Source: Pseudomonas alcaligenes (GTDB lineage: Bacteria > Pseudomonadota > Gammaproteobacteria > Pseudomonadales > Pseudomonadaceae). Taken from it: a stretch of 64,000 bases of DNA. The stretch's first letter is position 1, and every line of letters begins with the position of its first letter. The notes beneath the pieces were generated by a model. That model ran no database searches and was not told where the DNA came from. It was given only the letters and a program-made list of their open reading frames with translations. The position numbers and the translations under genes are program-made. Location of the stretch: the NCBI RefSeq assembly GCF_041729615.1, contig NZ_CP154874.1:501001-565000 (forward strand), given 5' to 3'. Below are positions 49,573 through 59,867 of this stretch, piece after piece.

Positions 49573-50790
49573 TCAGAACAGCTTGCGGCCCTTGCCGGCG
49601 GCGATGCGCATGCGCAGCGCGTTGAGCTTGATGAAGCCGGCCGCGTCCGCCTGGTTGTAGGCGCCGCCATCTTCCTCGAAGGTCGCGATGTTGGCGTCGA
49701 ACAGCGAGTCGTCGGACTTGCGGCCGACCACGATGACGTTGCCCTTGTACAGCTTCAGGCGTACCACACCGTTCACGTTGGTCTGCGAGGCGTCGATCAT
49801 CTGCTGCAGCATCAGGCGCTCCGGGCTCCACCAGTAGCCGGTGTAGATCAGGCTGGCGTACTTGGGCATCAGCTCGTCTTTCAGGTGGGCCACTTCGCGG
49901 TCCAGGGTGATCGACTCGATGGCGCGGTGGGCGCGCAGCATGATGGTGCCGCCGGGGGTCTCGTAGCAGCCGCGCGACTTCATGCCGACGTAGCGGTTCT
50001 CGACGATGTCGAGGCGGCCGATGCCGTTGGCGCCGCCGATGCGGTTCAGCTCGGTGAGCACCTGGGCCGGGGTCATTTCCTTGCCGTCGATGGCGACGAT
50101 GTCGCCCTTGCGGTAGGTCAGCTCGATATAGGTCGGGGCGTCTGGGGCCTTCTCCGGGGAGACGGTCCACTTCCACATGTCTTCTTCGTGCTCGGTCCAG
50201 GTGTCTTCCAGCACGCCACCCTCGTAGGAGATGTGCAGCAGGTTGGCGTCCATGGAGTACGGCGACTTCTTCTTGCCGTGGCGCTCGATCGGGATGGCGT
50301 GCTTCTCGGCGTAGTCCATCAGCTTCTCGCGCGACAGCAGGTCCCACTCGCGCCAGGGGGCGATCACCTTGACGCCCGGCTTCAGCGCGTAAGCGCCCAG
50401 CTCGAAACGCACCTGGTCGTTACCCTTGCCGGTGGCGCCGTGGGAGATGGCGTCGGCGCCGGTCTCGTTGGCGATCTCGATCAGGCGCTTGGCGATCAGC
50501 GGGCGGGCGATGGAGGTGCCCAGCAGGTACTCGCCTTCGTAGATGGTGTTGGCGCGGAACATCGGGAAGACGAAGTCGCGGACGAATTCTTCGCGCAGGT
50601 CGTCGATGTAGATTTCCTTGACGCCCATGGCCTGGGCCTTGGCGCGGGCCGGCTCGACCTCCTCGCCCTGACCGAGGTCGGCGGTGAAGGTCACCACTTC
50701 GCAGTTATAGGTGTCTTGCAGCCACTTGAGGATCACCGAGGTGTCCAGGCCACCAGAATAGGCCAGAACTACCTTCTTAACGTCCGCCAT
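49573..50790 (-). CDS. argG: Argininosuccinate synthase
   Basis: ArgG joins citrulline and aspartate with ATP in arginine synthesis. The 405-residue protein starts [18 protein letters not shown], containing the ATP pyrophosphatase loop, and has [20 protein letters not shown] text ([17 protein letters not shown]) and citrulline-binding DANLLHIS. The ATG at 50790 is chosen; an upstream one five codons away is weaker. It lies between gloA and motY, matching P. aeruginosa order. It is followed by its own terminator. Confidence 0.97.
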   Translation of the reverse strand: MADVKKVVLAYSGGLDTSVILKWLQDTYNCEVVTFTADLGQGEEVEPARAKAQAMGVKEIYIDDLREEFVRDFVFPMFRANTIYEGEYLLGTSIARPLIAKRLIEIANETGADAISHGATGKGNDQVRFELGAYALKPGVKVIAPWREWDLLSREKLMDYAEKHAIPIERHGKKKSPYSMDANLLHISYEGGVLEDTWTEHEEDMWKWTVSPEKAPDAPTYIELTYRKGDIVAIDGKEMTPAQVLTELNRIGGANGIGRLDIVENRYVGMKSRGCYETPGGTIMLRAHRAIESITLDREVAHLKDELMPKYASLIYTGYWWSPERLMLQQMIDASQTNVNGVVRLKLYKGNVIVVGRKSDDSLFDANIATFEEDGGAYNQADAAGFIKLNALRMRIAAGKGRKLF

Positions 50791-50908
50791 GCCAATCAAC
50801 TCCACGGGGTTGTACGGAAAACCGGGGATTCTACCGGCCAGGACGGCCGATTTACAGGGGCGCGACAGACACGGGCGACAAAGCGACAGATTTGTTCGTC
50901 GGTGCGAC

Positions 50909-51862
50909 TCAGGAGGCGGTCGTCGGCGCCGCTGGAGCGGCCGGAGCCGGCGCAGGCTCGGTGGCAGCCGGCGGGGCCGATTCGGGAGCCGGTTCGGGCA
51001 CCGGCTCGCGGGACAGGGTCATGGTCACCCGGCGGTTCTTCGCCCGGTTGGCCTCGCTGTTGTTCGGCACCAGCGGATAACGCTCGCCATGGAAGCGCAC
51101 CACTATCTGCTCCGCCGGTATGCCATTGGCCTTGAGGTATTCCTCCACGGCCAGCGCCCGGCGCCGCGACAGATCACGGTTGCTCAGGCGGTTGCCGCTG
51201 TTGTCGGAGTGGCCGTCGAGCTGGATACGATTGACGCTGGGATCGGCCTTGATGAAGTCGAGGATGATGTCCAGCTTGGCCTGGGCCAGCGGCTCCAGCG
51301 TCGCGCCACTGGGAAAGTCGAGCTGAGTCTGGCGGATCTGGTCGAAGTTGACCGGCAGCAGGCCGGCGGTGCACTTGAGGTAATCGTTGTAGGCCTGGTT
51401 GAACTTCACAGGCAGCAGCCGTACCTCCAGGCTGTCGCCGCCCTGCAGGGTACGGTGGCGCACCAGCGGACTACGCCCCTCCATCAGCCCGGTGAGCAGC
51501 CTTCCGGCCTGCTCCTGGCTGCTGTTGAAAGGTACCAGGCCGCTACCGACAGTGAGCGCCCCCAGATTGATATCGCCGCGCCCCGGCTGCCAGGGCGCCG
51601 CCGCCGCCAGCAGGGTGGCCGAACCGGCCCCCATCCAGCGCTCGTTCATCTTGACCCGGAAGGTGGCCTGCTCGCCGGCACGGCGCACGAACTCACCACT
51701 GCCGAAGTCGGCAATCGGCTGACTCAGGCGGCATTCGAACTGGTCACCCTCGACCTTCCACTCCACCTTCTCCATGCGCGTCTGGAAGGTAATGGCCGCA
51801 GCCGGCATGCACCAGGGCAGGCAGGCGAGCAGGCTGAGCAGGAGGAAGCTGGGCTGGCGCAA
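50909..51862 (-). CDS. motY: Flagellar protein MotY (OmpA-like, sodium-type stator T-ring component)
   Basis: MotY forms the periplasmic T-ring that holds the MotA/B or MotC/D stators at the flagellar basal body. The 317-residue protein has a signal peptide (about 1-23), an N-terminal MotY-specific domain, and an OmpA-like peptidoglycan-binding domain (about 180-285; [21 protein letters not shown]). A proline/alanine/glutamate-rich tail of about 33 residues follows. It is transcribed divergently from pyrC and lies between argG and pyrC, as in P. aeruginosa, apart from other flagellar genes. Confidence 0.92.
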   Translation of the reverse strand: MRQPSFLLLSLLACLPWCMPAAAITFQTRMEKVEWKVEGDQFECRLSQPIADFGSGEFVRRAGEQATFRVKMNERWMGAGSATLLAAAAPWQPGRGDINLGALTVGSGLVPFNSSQEQAGRLLTGLMEGRSPLVRHRTLQGGDSLEVRLLPVKFNQAYNDYLKCTAGLLPVNFDQIRQTQLDFPSGATLEPLAQAKLDIILDFIKADPSVNRIQLDGHSDNSGNRLSNRDLSRRRALAVEEYLKANGIPAEQIVVRFHGERYPLVPNNSEANRAKNRRVTMTLSREPVPEPAPESAPPAATEPAPAPAAPAAPTTAS

Positions 51863-52012
51863 GGTCGGCTCCGAGGGGAGATGCGGCTATCACAGCCCAT
51901 ATCGGCGGCGGCGCTGGAAACTTGAAAGGCAGAAGGGGGCGCACGAAACGGGAACAGCCACCGAGGCAAAACTGGTAGCATTCGCAGCACGTTTCACCTG
52001 CCGGGAACTCCC

Positions 52013-53059
52013 ATGTCCGACCGCCTTACCCTGCTGCGCCCAGACGACTGGCACATCCACCTGCGCGATGGCGCCGTCCTGCAGCACACCGTCCGCGATG
52101 TCGCGCGGACCTTCGCCCGCGCCATCATCATGCCCAACCTGGTACCGCCGGTGCGCACCGCCGCCGAGGCCGAGGCCTATCGTGCACGCATCCTGGCCGC
52201 TCGCCCGGCCGGCAGCCACTTCGAGCCGCTGATGGTGCTCTACCTCACCGACAAGACCACAGCCGCCGACGTGCAGGCCGCCAAGGCCAGCGGCTTCGTG
52301 CATGCCGCCAAACTCTACCCGGCCGGTGCCACCACCAACTCCGACTCCGGTGTGACCAGCATCGACAACATCTTCCCTGTGCTGGAGGCCATGGCCGAGG
52401 TCGGCCTGCCGCTGCTGGTACATGGCGAGGTGACCCGCGCCGAGGTCGACGTATTCGACCGCGAGAAGCGCTTCATCGACGAGCACCTGACTCGCGTGGT
52501 CGCGCGTTTCCCGAGCCTGAAGGTGGTGTTCGAGCACATCACCACCGGCGACGCGGCGCAGTTCGTGCGCGAAGCTCCGGCCAACGTCGGCGCAACCATC
52601 ACCGCCCACCACCTGCTGTACAACCGCAACCACATGCTGGTCGGCGGCATCCGCCCGCACTTCTATTGCCTGCCGATCCTCAAGCGCAACACCCACCAGG
52701 ATGCCCTGCTGGATGCCGCCACCAGCGGCAACCCGAAGTTCTTCCTCGGCACCGACTCGGCGCCGCACGCCAAGCACGCCAAGGAAGCGGCCTGCGGCTG
52801 CGCCGGCTGCTACACCGCGTACGCCGCCATCGAGCTGTACGCCGAGGCCTTCGAGCAGCGCAACGCGCTGGACAAGCTGGAAGGCTTCGCCAGCTGCCAC
52901 GGCCCGGATTTCTACGGCCTGCCGCGCAACACCGACCGCATCACCCTGGTCCGTGAGGACTGGGTCGGCCCGACCGAGCTGCCGTTGGGCGAGCAGGTCG
53001 TAATTCCCCTGCGCGCCGGCGAGAAGCTGCGCTGGCGCCTGCAGGAGGACCAGGCATGA
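52013..53059 (+). CDS. pyrC: Dihydroorotase
   Basis: PyrC closes carbamoyl aspartate to dihydroorotate in pyrimidine synthesis. The 348-residue protein is of the short type: zinc motif DWHIHLRDG (H14, H16), carboxylated lysine in [21 protein letters not shown], and the C-terminal [14 protein letters not shown]. It ends in a four-base overlap with rnt (ATGA). It diverges from motY. Confidence 0.97.
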   Translation: MSDRLTLLRPDDWHIHLRDGAVLQHTVRDVARTFARAIIMPNLVPPVRTAAEAEAYRARILAARPAGSHFEPLMVLYLTDKTTAADVQAAKASGFVHAAKLYPAGATTNSDSGVTSIDNIFPVLEAMAEVGLPLLVHGEVTRAEVDVFDREKRFIDEHLTRVVARFPSLKVVFEHITTGDAAQFVREAPANVGATITAHHLLYNRNHMLVGGIRPHFYCLPILKRNTHQDALLDAATSGNPKFFLGTDSAPHAKHAKEAACGCAGCYTAYAAIELYAEAFEQRNALDKLEGFASCHGPDFYGLPRNTDRITLVREDWVGPTELPLGEQVVIPLRAGEKLRWRLQEDQA

Positions 53060-53730
53060 GCGAGGAACAGTTCGACGACGAACTCGACGGCAGCCTGCCG
53101 TCCGGCCCGCGCCACCCGATGGCCGCGCGTTTCCGCGGCTACCTGCCGGTGGTGGTGGACGTCGAGACCGGCGGTTTCAACTGCGCCACCGACGCCCTGC
53201 TGGAGATCGCCGCCACCACCATCGCCATGGACGAAGGCGGCTTCCTCTACCCGGACCACACCCACTTCTTCCGCATCGAGCCCTTCGAAGGCGCCAACAT
53301 CGAGGCGGCGGCGCTGGAGTTCACCGGCATCAAGCTGGATCACCCGCTGCGCCAGGCGGTGAGCGAGGAGCATGCGCTGACCGAGATCTTTCGCGGCCTG
53401 CGCAAGTCGATCAAGGCCAATGGCTGCAAGCGCGCCATCCTGGTCGGCCACAACAGCAGCTTCGACTTGGGCTTCCTCAACGCCGCAGTGGCCCGTTGCG
53501 ACATCAAGCGCAACCCCTTCCACCCCTTCTCCAGCTTCGACACCGCCACCCTGGCCGGCCTCGCCTACGGCCAGACCGTGCTGGCCAAGGCCTGCCAGGC
53601 CGCCGGCATCGACTTCGACGGCAAGGAGGCGCACTCGGCGCGCTACGACACCGAGAAGACCGCGGAGCTGTTCTGCGGCATCGTCAACCGCTGGAAGGAA
53701 ATGGGCGGCTGGGACGAGTTCGACCAGTAG
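53056..53730 (+). CDS. rnt: Ribonuclease T
   Basis: RNase T trims 3' ends of tRNA, 5S and 23S rRNA as a dimer. The 224-residue protein is a DEDD exonuclease with the three motifs [23 protein letters not shown] and [14 protein letters not shown]. Its ATG overlaps the stop of pyrC, which links the two as in P. aeruginosa. A terminator follows. Confidence 0.97.
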   Translation: MSEEQFDDELDGSLPSGPRHPMAARFRGYLPVVVDVETGGFNCATDALLEIAATTIAMDEGGFLYPDHTHFFRIEPFEGANIEAAALEFTGIKLDHPLRQAVSEEHALTEIFRGLRKSIKANGCKRAILVGHNSSFDLGFLNAAVARCDIKRNPFHPFSSFDTATLAGLAYGQTVLAKACQAAGIDFDGKEAHSARYDTEKTAELFCGIVNRWKEMGGWDEFDQ

Positions 53731-53750
53731 GCATCACCCGTGTAGACAAG

Positions 53751-53774
53751 AGACCGGCCCAGGCCGGTTTTTTG
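53751..53774 (+). terminator. rnt terminator
   Basis: ACCGGC and GCCGGT form a short stem with CCAG loop directly before TTTTTTG; positions 53753-53774. Confidence 0.75.
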
Positions 53775-53879
53775 TTGCCCGCGCCTAGCCGGCCAGCGCC
53801 CGCAATCCTGCCCGGAGCGCTCAGGCGCAGCGTTCCCGAAAACAAACGCAATGCGGCAGTGAAGATTTCTCTTCAATCT

Positions 53880-53908
53880 TTGACAAGCATTCTCATTAAC
53901 ATTAGTAT
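53880..53908 (+). promoter_or_regulatory. bfd promoter with Fur-box-like sequence
   Basis: A consensus -35 TTGACA (53880-53885), a 17-bp spacer and TAGTAT (53903-53908) lie 43 bp before bfd. The spacer is rich in ATT/AAT elements (AAGCATTCTCATTAACATT), resembling a Fur box. Iron-repressed bfd is known in P. aeruginosa; the box here is inferred. Confidence 0.55.
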
Positions 53909-53951
53909 CCTTCGCCAACAGCCACTCCACCTCCTGACTAGAGCCTGCAGC

Positions 53952-54170
53952 ATGTACGTTTGCCTGTGCCACGGTGTGACAGACGGTCAAATTCGCGAAG
54001 CCATCTACGACGGTTGCTGCAGCTATCGTGACGTGCGCGACAGCCTCGGCGTCGGCACCCAGTGCGGCAAGTGCGCCTGCCTGGCCAAGCAGGTGGTGCG
54101 CGACACCCTCGGCGAGCTGCAGAGCGGCCAGGCCGCCCTCGCCTGCCAGGCCAGCTTCGTCGCCGCCTGA
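53952..54170 (+). CDS. bfd: Bacterioferritin-associated ferredoxin
   Basis: Bfd delivers electrons to the bacterioferritin heme to release stored iron. The 72-residue protein has the [2Fe-2S] cysteines C4, C6, C38 and C41 (MYVCLC and TQCGKCAC) of the BFD fold. It is monocistronic here: no bfrB gene follows as in P. aeruginosa. A strong promoter with a Fur-box-like spacer precedes it, and a terminator shared with miaE follows. The ATG at 53952 has no strong Shine-Dalgarno motif but is fixed by the family start MYVC. Confidence 0.94.
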   Translation: MYVCLCHGVTDGQIREAIYDGCCSYRDVRDSLGVGTQCGKCACLAKQVVRDTLGELQSGQAALACQASFVAA

Positions 54171-54184
54171 AACTCGTACATACG

Positions 54185-54214
54185 AAAAAGCCGGACCCAG
54201 GTCCGGCTTTTTTA
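54185..54214. terminator. Bidirectional terminator between bfd and miaE
   Basis: AAAAAGCCGGAC and GTCCGGCTTTTTT pair around CCAG, between convergent genes. Confidence 0.9.
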
Positions 54215-54230
54215 TGCCCGCAGGAAAACC

Positions 54231-54836
54231 TCAGACCTGAGGCACGCCGCTGTGGAAGCGGAACTCCGTATCGGCCGACTCGATCAGCTCGCGCTCGGCC
54301 TCGCGTACCCGCGCGACGACGGCATCGACATCGCGCGCCTCGCCATACTGGTAGGCCAGCTTGAGATAGCCTTGGAAATGCCGGGCCTCGGACTTGAGCA
54401 GGCCGCCATAGAACTTGCCCAGTTCCTCGTCCAGGTGCGGCACCAGGGCCTCGAAGCGCTCGCAGCTGCGCGCCTCGATGAAAGCCCCGACCACCAGGGT
54501 ATCCACCAGCCTGTGCGGCTCATGGCTGCGCACCAGCTTGCGCAGCCCCGAGGCATAGCGCGAGGCAGACACGGGGCGCAGCTCGATGCGGCGCTTCTTC
54601 ATGATGCGCAGCACCTGCTCGTGGTGCACCAGCTCCTCGCGGGCCAGGCGCGACATGAAGTTGATCAGGTCCAGTTGCTGGTTGTACTTGGCGATCAGCG
54701 CCATGGCGGTGGAGGCCGCCTTGAACTCGTTGTTCTTGTGGTCGATCAGCAGGGTTTCCTGGTCGGCCAGGGCCGCCTCGACCCAGGCGCCAGGCGTGGA
54801 ACAGGCGAGAAATTGCGGAATATCGGGCAGAGTCAC
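54231..54836 (-). CDS. miaE: tRNA-(ms2io6A)-hydroxylase MiaE
   Basis: MiaE is a nonheme diiron enzyme that hydroxylates the isopentenyl group of ms2i6A37 in tRNA. The 201-residue protein is all-helical, with metal-ligand motifs of the ferritin-like four-helix bundle: EFKAASTA, REELVHHEQV, EARSCERFEAL and SEARHFQGY. It lies alone on the reverse strand. The ATG has a plausible Shine-Dalgarno just upstream (revcomp of TCCCC region). Known in Pseudomonas and Salmonella. Confidence 0.94.
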   Translation of the reverse strand: MTLPDIPQFLACSTPGAWVEAALADQETLLIDHKNNEFKAASTAMALIAKYNQQLDLINFMSRLAREELVHHEQVLRIMKKRRIELRPVSASRYASGLRKLVRSHEPHRLVDTLVVGAFIEARSCERFEALVPHLDEELGKFYGGLLKSEARHFQGYLKLAYQYGEARDVDAVVARVREAERELIESADTEFRFHSGVPQV

Positions 54837-55002
54837 GGGGAACTATCCACTGCAGAGGATGCTGGCAGGCTGGGCCGGGGCGGGCCATTATACGGGGGAA
54901 GGCGCGCGGGGCCAGCGATGCCGTGATGCAGGTCAAGACCGCCGCCAGCGGCCGCCTCTATAGTGGGCTGCATTCAAGCACCTCAAGCACAGGGAGACGC
55001 TC

Positions 55003-55866
55003 ATGCAAGCCATACGCAGCATTCTGGTGGTGATGGACCCGCAACATCCCGAAGTCCTGGCGATGAAACGCGCCAAGCTGATCGCCAGCGTGACCCAGTC
55101 GCACCTGCACCTGCTGGTCTGCGACAAGAAGGGCGACCACAGCGCCTTCCTCACCGAACACCAGGCGGCCCTGCAGCAGGAAGGCTTCGACGTGAGCATC
55201 CAGCAGGCCTGGCACGAGAGCCTGTACCAGACCATCATCGTGGTGCAGCAGGCCGAGGGCTGTGGCCTGGTGGTCAAGCAGCACGTGCCGGACAACCCGC
55301 TGAAGAAGGCCATCCTCACCCCCGAGGACTGGAAGCTGCTGCGCTACTGCCCGGGCCCGGTGCTGATGGTCAAGACCGACACGCCCTGGACCGGTGGCGT
55401 GATCCTGGCCGCAGTGGATGTCGGCAACAGCGACGCCGAGCACCGTACCCTGCACTCCGGCATCGTCAGCCATGGCTACGACATCGCCAACCTGGCCAAG
55501 GGCACCCTGCACGTGATCAGCGCACACCCCTCGCCCATGCTGTCGGCGGCCGACCCGACCTTCCAGCTCAAGGAGACCATCGAGGCGCGCTACCGCGAGC
55601 AGTGCAAGGCCTTCCAGGCCGAGTACGACGTCAGCGACGAGCGCCTGCACGTCGAGGAAGGCCCGGCCGATGTGCTGATCCCCTTCACCGCCAACAAGCT
55701 CAGCGCGGTGGTCACGGTGATCGGCACCGTGGCGCGCACCGGCCTGTCCGGGGCACTGATCGGCAACACCGCCGAGGTGGTGCTGGATGCCCTGGAAAGC
55801 GATGTGCTGGTGCTCAAGCCGGACGAGATCATCGCCCACCTGGAAGAGCTGGTCGCCCAGCGCTGA
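55003..55866 (+). CDS. Tandem universal stress protein (UspE-like)
   Basis: The 287-residue protein contains two Usp folds (about 1-130 and 150-287). The second carries GTVARTGLSGALIGNTAEVVLD, a close match to the G-2x-G-9x-G(S/T) ATP-binding motif of Usp proteins as in UspE; the first half lacks it. Such proteins help survival under anaerobic or stationary conditions in Pseudomonas. GGGAGACGCTC precedes the ATG. It stands alone, with a strong terminator after it shared with the convergent DUF1289 gene. Confidence 0.88.
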   Translation: MQAIRSILVVMDPQHPEVLAMKRAKLIASVTQSHLHLLVCDKKGDHSAFLTEHQAALQQEGFDVSIQQAWHESLYQTIIVVQQAEGCGLVVKQHVPDNPLKKAILTPEDWKLLRYCPGPVLMVKTDTPWTGGVILAAVDVGNSDAEHRTLHSGIVSHGYDIANLAKGTLHVISAHPSPMLSAADPTFQLKETIEARYREQCKAFQAEYDVSDERLHVEEGPADVLIPFTANKLSAVVTVIGTVARTGLSGALIGNTAEVVLDALESDVLVLKPDEIIAHLEELVAQR

Positions 55867-55878
55867 GCCGCGCCCCCA

Positions 55879-55909
55879 TGAAAAAAGCCGCCCGCGGGCG
55901 GCTTTTTTC
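55879..55909. terminator. Bidirectional terminator between usp and DUF1289 genes
   Basis: AAAAAAGCCGCCC and GGGCGGCTTTTTT pair as an almost uninterrupted stem between convergent genes. Confidence 0.88.
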
Positions 55910-55920
55910 ATGGCCTCGTC

Positions 55921-56397
55921 TCAGACCCGGACTTCCACGCCCTCGCGCAGGAAGCGCGGCGCTATGTAGCGCTCGTAGTGCGCCTCGGAGAGCAGGAAGA
56001 ACTCGCGATCGATGGCCTCGCGCAGCGCCGGCAGCTCCCAGTCGCGAAACTCCGGCAGCAGGACCAGGCCATAGGCATCCAGGCGGCTGATCAGGCGCGA
56101 GGCGCGGGCAATCAGCTGGTAGGCCCAGCAATACTCGGACTGCTCGGGCACGAAACGCACCTGATGCTGCTCCAGCTGGGCACGCAGGCGTTGCGGATCG
56201 AATACCTCGACCTTGCCCTGCATCACCTGCACCAGCAGCACTTCCAGGCGCCGCCAGACCGCGCGCTTCTCGTCCTCGCCATAGGCGTTCCAGTTCACCA
56301 CCTCATGATGGAAACGCTTGCAGCCGCGGCACACCTGGTCGCCGTAGACGGTGGAACAGAGGCCGACGCAGGGCGTCTTGATGCGCTGATTGGACAT
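55921..56397 (-). CDS. DUF1289 domain protein
   Basis: The 158-residue protein has the DUF1289 module at the N-terminus: KTPCVGLCSTVYGDQVCRGCKRF (about residues 7-30), four cysteines arranged to bind zinc or a Fe-S cluster, followed by NW and a helical C-terminal half rich in aromatic and charged residues. No catalytic function is known. The ATG at 56397 is chosen; a start 36 codons upstream has no family support. It is monocistronic and convergent with the stress protein gene. Confidence 0.85.
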   Translation of the reverse strand: MSNQRIKTPCVGLCSTVYGDQVCRGCKRFHHEVVNWNAYGEDEKRAVWRRLEVLLVQVMQGKVEVFDPQRLRAQLEQHQVRFVPEQSEYCWAYQLIARASRLISRLDAYGLVLLPEFRDWELPALREAIDREFFLLSEAHYERYIAPRFLREGVEVRV

Positions 56398-56849
56398 GGG
56401 CGAGGAGAAACGGGTGCTGTGAAACGGCGGTCCATGATAGCGGCTCCCCCGGGCAGGGTCACCATGACCCACCAGACCTTTGTCGACTTGCCAGACAAGC
56501 GACAAGCAGTAGCCTGGGAACCCGATTGGATCGGGGTTCGCGCTTAACTTTGGCGTCCCGTTCCAGTAGAATCGGGCCGCCTTTCTAGGCGTCGATGTCC
56601 GTCAGAAGCTGTTTTCAAAGCGTCACGAGCACAGTTATCCGCCAGGAACGATGTTGGCGCCGGGTTCAGCGGAACCCGCGCCAGCCCTCATCTCTCTCGC
56701 TTCCTGCGGCGTAAAACTTTGAAAGCAGCTTCTAGTATGAGGCTGTCGACCCGCCGGCCAGTGCGCTCACAAAGCGCAGCGGCGCGACGGGCGACGGTTT
56801 TATGGATGAGCGTTGCGGGCCACCGCGACCACTGATGAGGGTAATAACT
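56398..56849 (+). promoter_or_regulatory. Long noncoding region upstream of acnB: promoter and structured leader
   Basis: The 452-bp gap holds no convincing gene. It contains a hairpin at 56518-56539 (GAACCCGAT / ATCGGGGTTC, one bulge), a good sigma70 promoter (TTAACT 56544-56549, 17 bp, TAGAAT 56567-56572) and then about 270 nt of leader. The leader has 17-nt inverted arms at 56604-56620 and 56717-56733 (16 of 17 match) enclosing an 11-bp hairpin at 56656-56682. This points to a structured 5' UTR or a small RNA gene. Nothing else is seen. Confidence 0.6.
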
Positions 56850-59459
56850 GTGCTTGAAGCCTATCGCAAACACGTAGAAGAGCGCGCCGCACTGGGCATC
56901 GTGCCCCAGCCGCTGAACGCCGAGCAAACCGCAGGCCTGGTCGAGCTGCTGAAGAACCCGCCGGCAGGCGAAGAAGCCTTCCTCGTTGACCTGATCACCA
57001 ATCGCGTTCCCGCTGGCGTGGACGAAGCCGCCTACGTCAAGGCCGGCTTCCTGTCCGCCCTGGCCAAGGGCGAAGTCAGCTCCCCGCTGCTCTCCAAGAC
57101 CCGCGCCGTCGAGCTGCTGGGCACCATGCAGGGTGGCTACAACATCACCACCCTGGTCGAGCTGCTGGACAATGCCGAGCTGGCCACCGTTGCCGCCGAG
57201 CAACTCAAGCACACCCTGCTAATGTTCGACGCCTTCCACGACGTCGCCGAGCGCGCCAAGAAGGGCAACGCCGCCGCCAAGGCCGTGATGCAGTCCTGGG
57301 CCGAGGGCGAGTGGTTCCAAAACCGCCCGGCCGTACCGGAAAAAGTCACCCTGACCGTATTCAAGGTCACCGGCGAAACCAACACCGACGACCTGTCGCC
57401 GGCCCCGGATGCCTGGTCGCGCCCGGACATCCCGCTGCACGCCCTGGCCATGCTGAAGATGGCCCGCGACGGCATCAACCCGGACCAGCCGGGCTCCGTC
57501 GGCCCCATCAAGCAGATGGAAGCGCTGAAGGCCAAGGGCTACCCGGTGGCCTACGTCGGTGATGTGGTCGGTACCGGTTCCTCGCGCAAGTCCGCCACCA
57601 ACTCGGTGCTGTGGTTCTTCGGCGACGACATCCCCTTCGTGCCGAACAAGCGCGCCGGTGGTTTCTGCTTCGGCACCAAGATCGCCCCGATCTTCTACAA
57701 CACCATGGAAGACGCCGGCGCCCTGCCGATCGAATTCGACTGCACCAACCTGGCCATGGGCGACGTCATCGACGTGTACCCGTACAAGGGTGAAGTGCGC
57801 CGCAACGGCAGCGACGAGCTGGTCACCACCTTCCAGCTGAAGACCGACGTGCTGCTCGACGAAGTCCGCGCCGGCGGCCGTATCCCGCTGATCATCGGCC
57901 GCGGCCTGACCGAGAAGGCCCGCGCCGAGCTGGGCCTGGCCCCGTCCACCCTGTTCAAGAAGCCGGAATCCCCGGTCGACAGCGGCAAGGGCTTCACCCT
58001 GGCGCAGAAGATGGTCGGTCGCGCCTGCGGCCTGCCGGAAGGCAAGGGCGTGCGCCCGGGCACCTACTGCGAGCCGAAGATGACCACCGTCGGCTCCCAG
58101 GACACCACCGGCCCGATGACCCGCGACGAGCTGAAGGACCTGGCCTGCCTGGGCTTCTCCGCCGACCTGGTGATGCAGTCCTTCTGCCACACCGCCGCCT
58201 ATCCGAAGCCGATCGACGTCACCACCCACCACACCCTGCCGGACTTCATCATGACCCGCGGCGGCGTGTCCCTGCGTCCGGGCGACGGCATCATCCATAG
58301 CTGGCTGAACCGCATGCTGCTGCCGGACACCGTCGGTACCGGTGGCGACTCGCACACCCGCTTCCCGCTGGGCATCTCCTTCCCGGCCGGTTCCGGCCTG
58401 GTGGCCTTTGCCGCCGCCACCGGCGTGATGCCGCTGGACATGCCGGAATCCGTACTGGTGCGTTTCAAGGGCAAGCTGCAACCGGGCATCACCCTGCGTG
58501 ACCTGGTCCATGCCATCCCCTACTACGCCATCCAGCAGGGCCTGCTGACCGTCGAGAAGAAGGGCAAGAAGAACATCTTCTCCGGCCGCATCCTCGAGAT
58601 CGAAGGTCTCAACGAGCTGACCGTCGAGCAGGCTTTCGAGCTGTCCGACGCCTCCGCCGAGCGTTCCGCTGCCGGTTGCACCATCAAGCTGCCGGAAAGC
58701 GCCATCGCCGAGTACCTGAAGTCCAACATCACCATGCTGCGCTGGATGATCGGTGAAGGCTACGGCGATGCCCGTACCCTGGAGCGTCGCGCCCAGGCCA
58801 TGGAAGCCTGGCTGGCCAAGCCGCAACTGCTGGAAGCCGACAAGGACGCCGAGTACGCCGCTGTGATCGAGATCGATCTGGCCGACGTCAAGGAGCCGAT
58901 CCTGTGCGCCCCGAACGATCCGGACGATGCCCGCCTGCTGTCCAGCGTGCAGGGTCGCAAGATCGACGAAGTGTTCATCGGTTCGTGCATGACCAACATC
59001 GGTCACTTCCGCGCCGCCGGCAAGCTGCTGGACAAGGTCAAGGGTGGTATCCCGACCCGTCTGTGGCTCGCTCCGCCGACCAAGATGGACCAGCACCAGC
59101 TGACCGAGGAAGGCTACTACGGCATCTACGGCAAGGCCGGCGCCCGCATGGAAATGCCGGGTTGCTCGCTGTGCATGGGTAACCAGGCGCGCGTGCAGAC
59201 CGGTGCCACCGTGGTCTCCACCTCTACCCGCAACTTCCCGAACCGCCTGGGCGACGCCACTGACGTCTTCCTGGCCTCGGCCGAGCTGGCCGCCGTTTCC
59301 TCGATCATCGGCAAGCTGCCGACCGTCGAGGAGTACATGGCCTACGCGAAGGATATCGACAGCATGGCTGCCGACATCTACCGCTACCTGAGCTTCGACC
59401 AGATCGCCGAGTACCGCGAAGCAGCGGCCAACGCGAAGATCCCGGTCATCCAGGCCTGA
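56850..59459 (+). CDS. acnB: Aconitate hydratase B
   Basis: AcnB is the main TCA-cycle aconitase. The 869-residue protein has the B-type order: an N-terminal HEAT-like domain ([12 protein letters not shown] and [18 protein letters not shown]), the swivel domain ([11 protein letters not shown]), and the catalytic domains with Fe-S cysteines ([19 protein letters not shown]). The start is the GTG at 56850, which gives the family N-terminus and follows GAGG by nine bases. The long structured leader may add post-transcriptional control, since apo-aconitases bind RNA. A terminator follows. Confidence 0.97.
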   Translation: MLEAYRKHVEERAALGIVPQPLNAEQTAGLVELLKNPPAGEEAFLVDLITNRVPAGVDEAAYVKAGFLSALAKGEVSSPLLSKTRAVELLGTMQGGYNITTLVELLDNAELATVAAEQLKHTLLMFDAFHDVAERAKKGNAAAKAVMQSWAEGEWFQNRPAVPEKVTLTVFKVTGETNTDDLSPAPDAWSRPDIPLHALAMLKMARDGINPDQPGSVGPIKQMEALKAKGYPVAYVGDVVGTGSSRKSATNSVLWFFGDDIPFVPNKRAGGFCFGTKIAPIFYNTMEDAGALPIEFDCTNLAMGDVIDVYPYKGEVRRNGSDELVTTFQLKTDVLLDEVRAGGRIPLIIGRGLTEKARAELGLAPSTLFKKPESPVDSGKGFTLAQKMVGRACGLPEGKGVRPGTYCEPKMTTVGSQDTTGPMTRDELKDLACLGFSADLVMQSFCHTAAYPKPIDVTTHHTLPDFIMTRGGVSLRPGDGIIHSWLNRMLLPDTVGTGGDSHTRFPLGISFPAGSGLVAFAAATGVMPLDMPESVLVRFKGKLQPGITLRDLVHAIPYYAIQQGLLTVEKKGKKNIFSGRILEIEGLNELTVEQAFELSDASAERSAAGCTIKLPESAIAEYLKSNITMLRWMIGEGYGDARTLERRAQAMEAWLAKPQLLEADKDAEYAAVIEIDLADVKEPILCAPNDPDDARLLSSVQGRKIDEVFIGSCMTNIGHFRAAGKLLDKVKGGIPTRLWLAPPTKMDQHQLTEEGYYGIYGKAGARMEMPGCSLCMGNQARVQTGATVVSTSTRNFPNRLGDATDVFLASAELAAVSSIIGKLPTVEEYMAYAKDIDSMAADIYRYLSFDQIAEYREAAANAKIPVIQA

Positions 59460-59473
59460 GCCTAGCCGAATGA

Positions 59474-59505
59474 AGAAGCCCCGCCCCGTGCGGGGCTTTT
59501 TCTTG
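59474..59505 (+). terminator. acnB terminator
   Basis: AAGCCCCGC and GCGGGGCTT form a perfect 9-bp stem around CCCGT, followed by TTTTCTTG. Confidence 0.9.
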
Positions 59506-59575
59506 ATGCAGCTCAGCCGCTCGCCCCCAGGCCCGGCTAGAGTCATGGATAGCCTCTCCAGCCTAGGAGCCCGCC

Positions 59576-59788
59576 ATGAAACGCACCCTCTGCATCACCC
59601 TGCTCTGCCTGTTTGGCCTCGTCGGCTGCGCCAGCGAGTACATCATCACCACCAGCGATGGCCAGATGCTGGTCAGCCACGGCAAACCGGAATTCGACAA
59701 GGACACCGGCATGCTCGAATTCGAGGACAGCGAAGGCCGCAAGCAGCAGATCCCCCAGGCCAACGTGAGGCAGATGCTGGAACGCTGA
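59576..59788 (+). CDS. YgdI/YgdR-family lipoprotein
   Basis: The 70-residue protein is a small lipoprotein: signal ending LVGC (C18), then the YgdI/R core (EYIITTSDGQMLVSHGKPEFDKD and QIPQANVRQM) of SH3-like beta strands. It is probably an envelope protein. AGGAG precedes the ATG. Its own terminator lies just after it, so it is separate from nasS. Confidence 0.88.
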   Translation: MKRTLCITLLCLFGLVGCASEYIITTSDGQMLVSHGKPEFDKDTGMLEFEDSEGRKQQIPQANVRQMLER

Positions 59789-59803
59789 CTCGCCCGTGCT
59801 CTG

Positions 59804-59831
59804 CGCAAACCCCGCTTCGGCGGGGTTTTGC
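59804..59831 (+). terminator. Terminator after the YgdI/R lipoprotein gene
   Basis: GCAAACCCCGC and GCGGGGTTTTGC pair around TTCG with a T-rich 3' side. It isolates the nasS leader from upstream transcription. Confidence 0.85.
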
Positions 59832-59835
59832 GTCT

Positions 59836-59852
59836 CTGGCATATGGCTTGCA
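59836..59852 (+). promoter_or_regulatory. Sigma54 (RpoN) promoter of nasST
   Basis: CTGGCATATGGCTTGCA contains the invariant GG (59838-59839) and GC (59850-59851) ten bases apart, within TGGCA and TTGCA, matching the sigma54 consensus at nearly all fixed positions. Transcription would start near 59862. It fits nitrogen control by NtrC. Confidence 0.7.
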
Positions 59853-59867
59853 GAGTTGTAGTCAGCA

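Noticed and set aside
56802..56849. Upstream ATG for acnB
   Set aside because: The family N-terminus MLEAYRKH begins at the GTG at 56850, and extra residues have no family match.
57219..59546. 775-codon antisense frame over acnB
   Set aside because: Low-complexity composition and complete overlap with the well-supported acnB.
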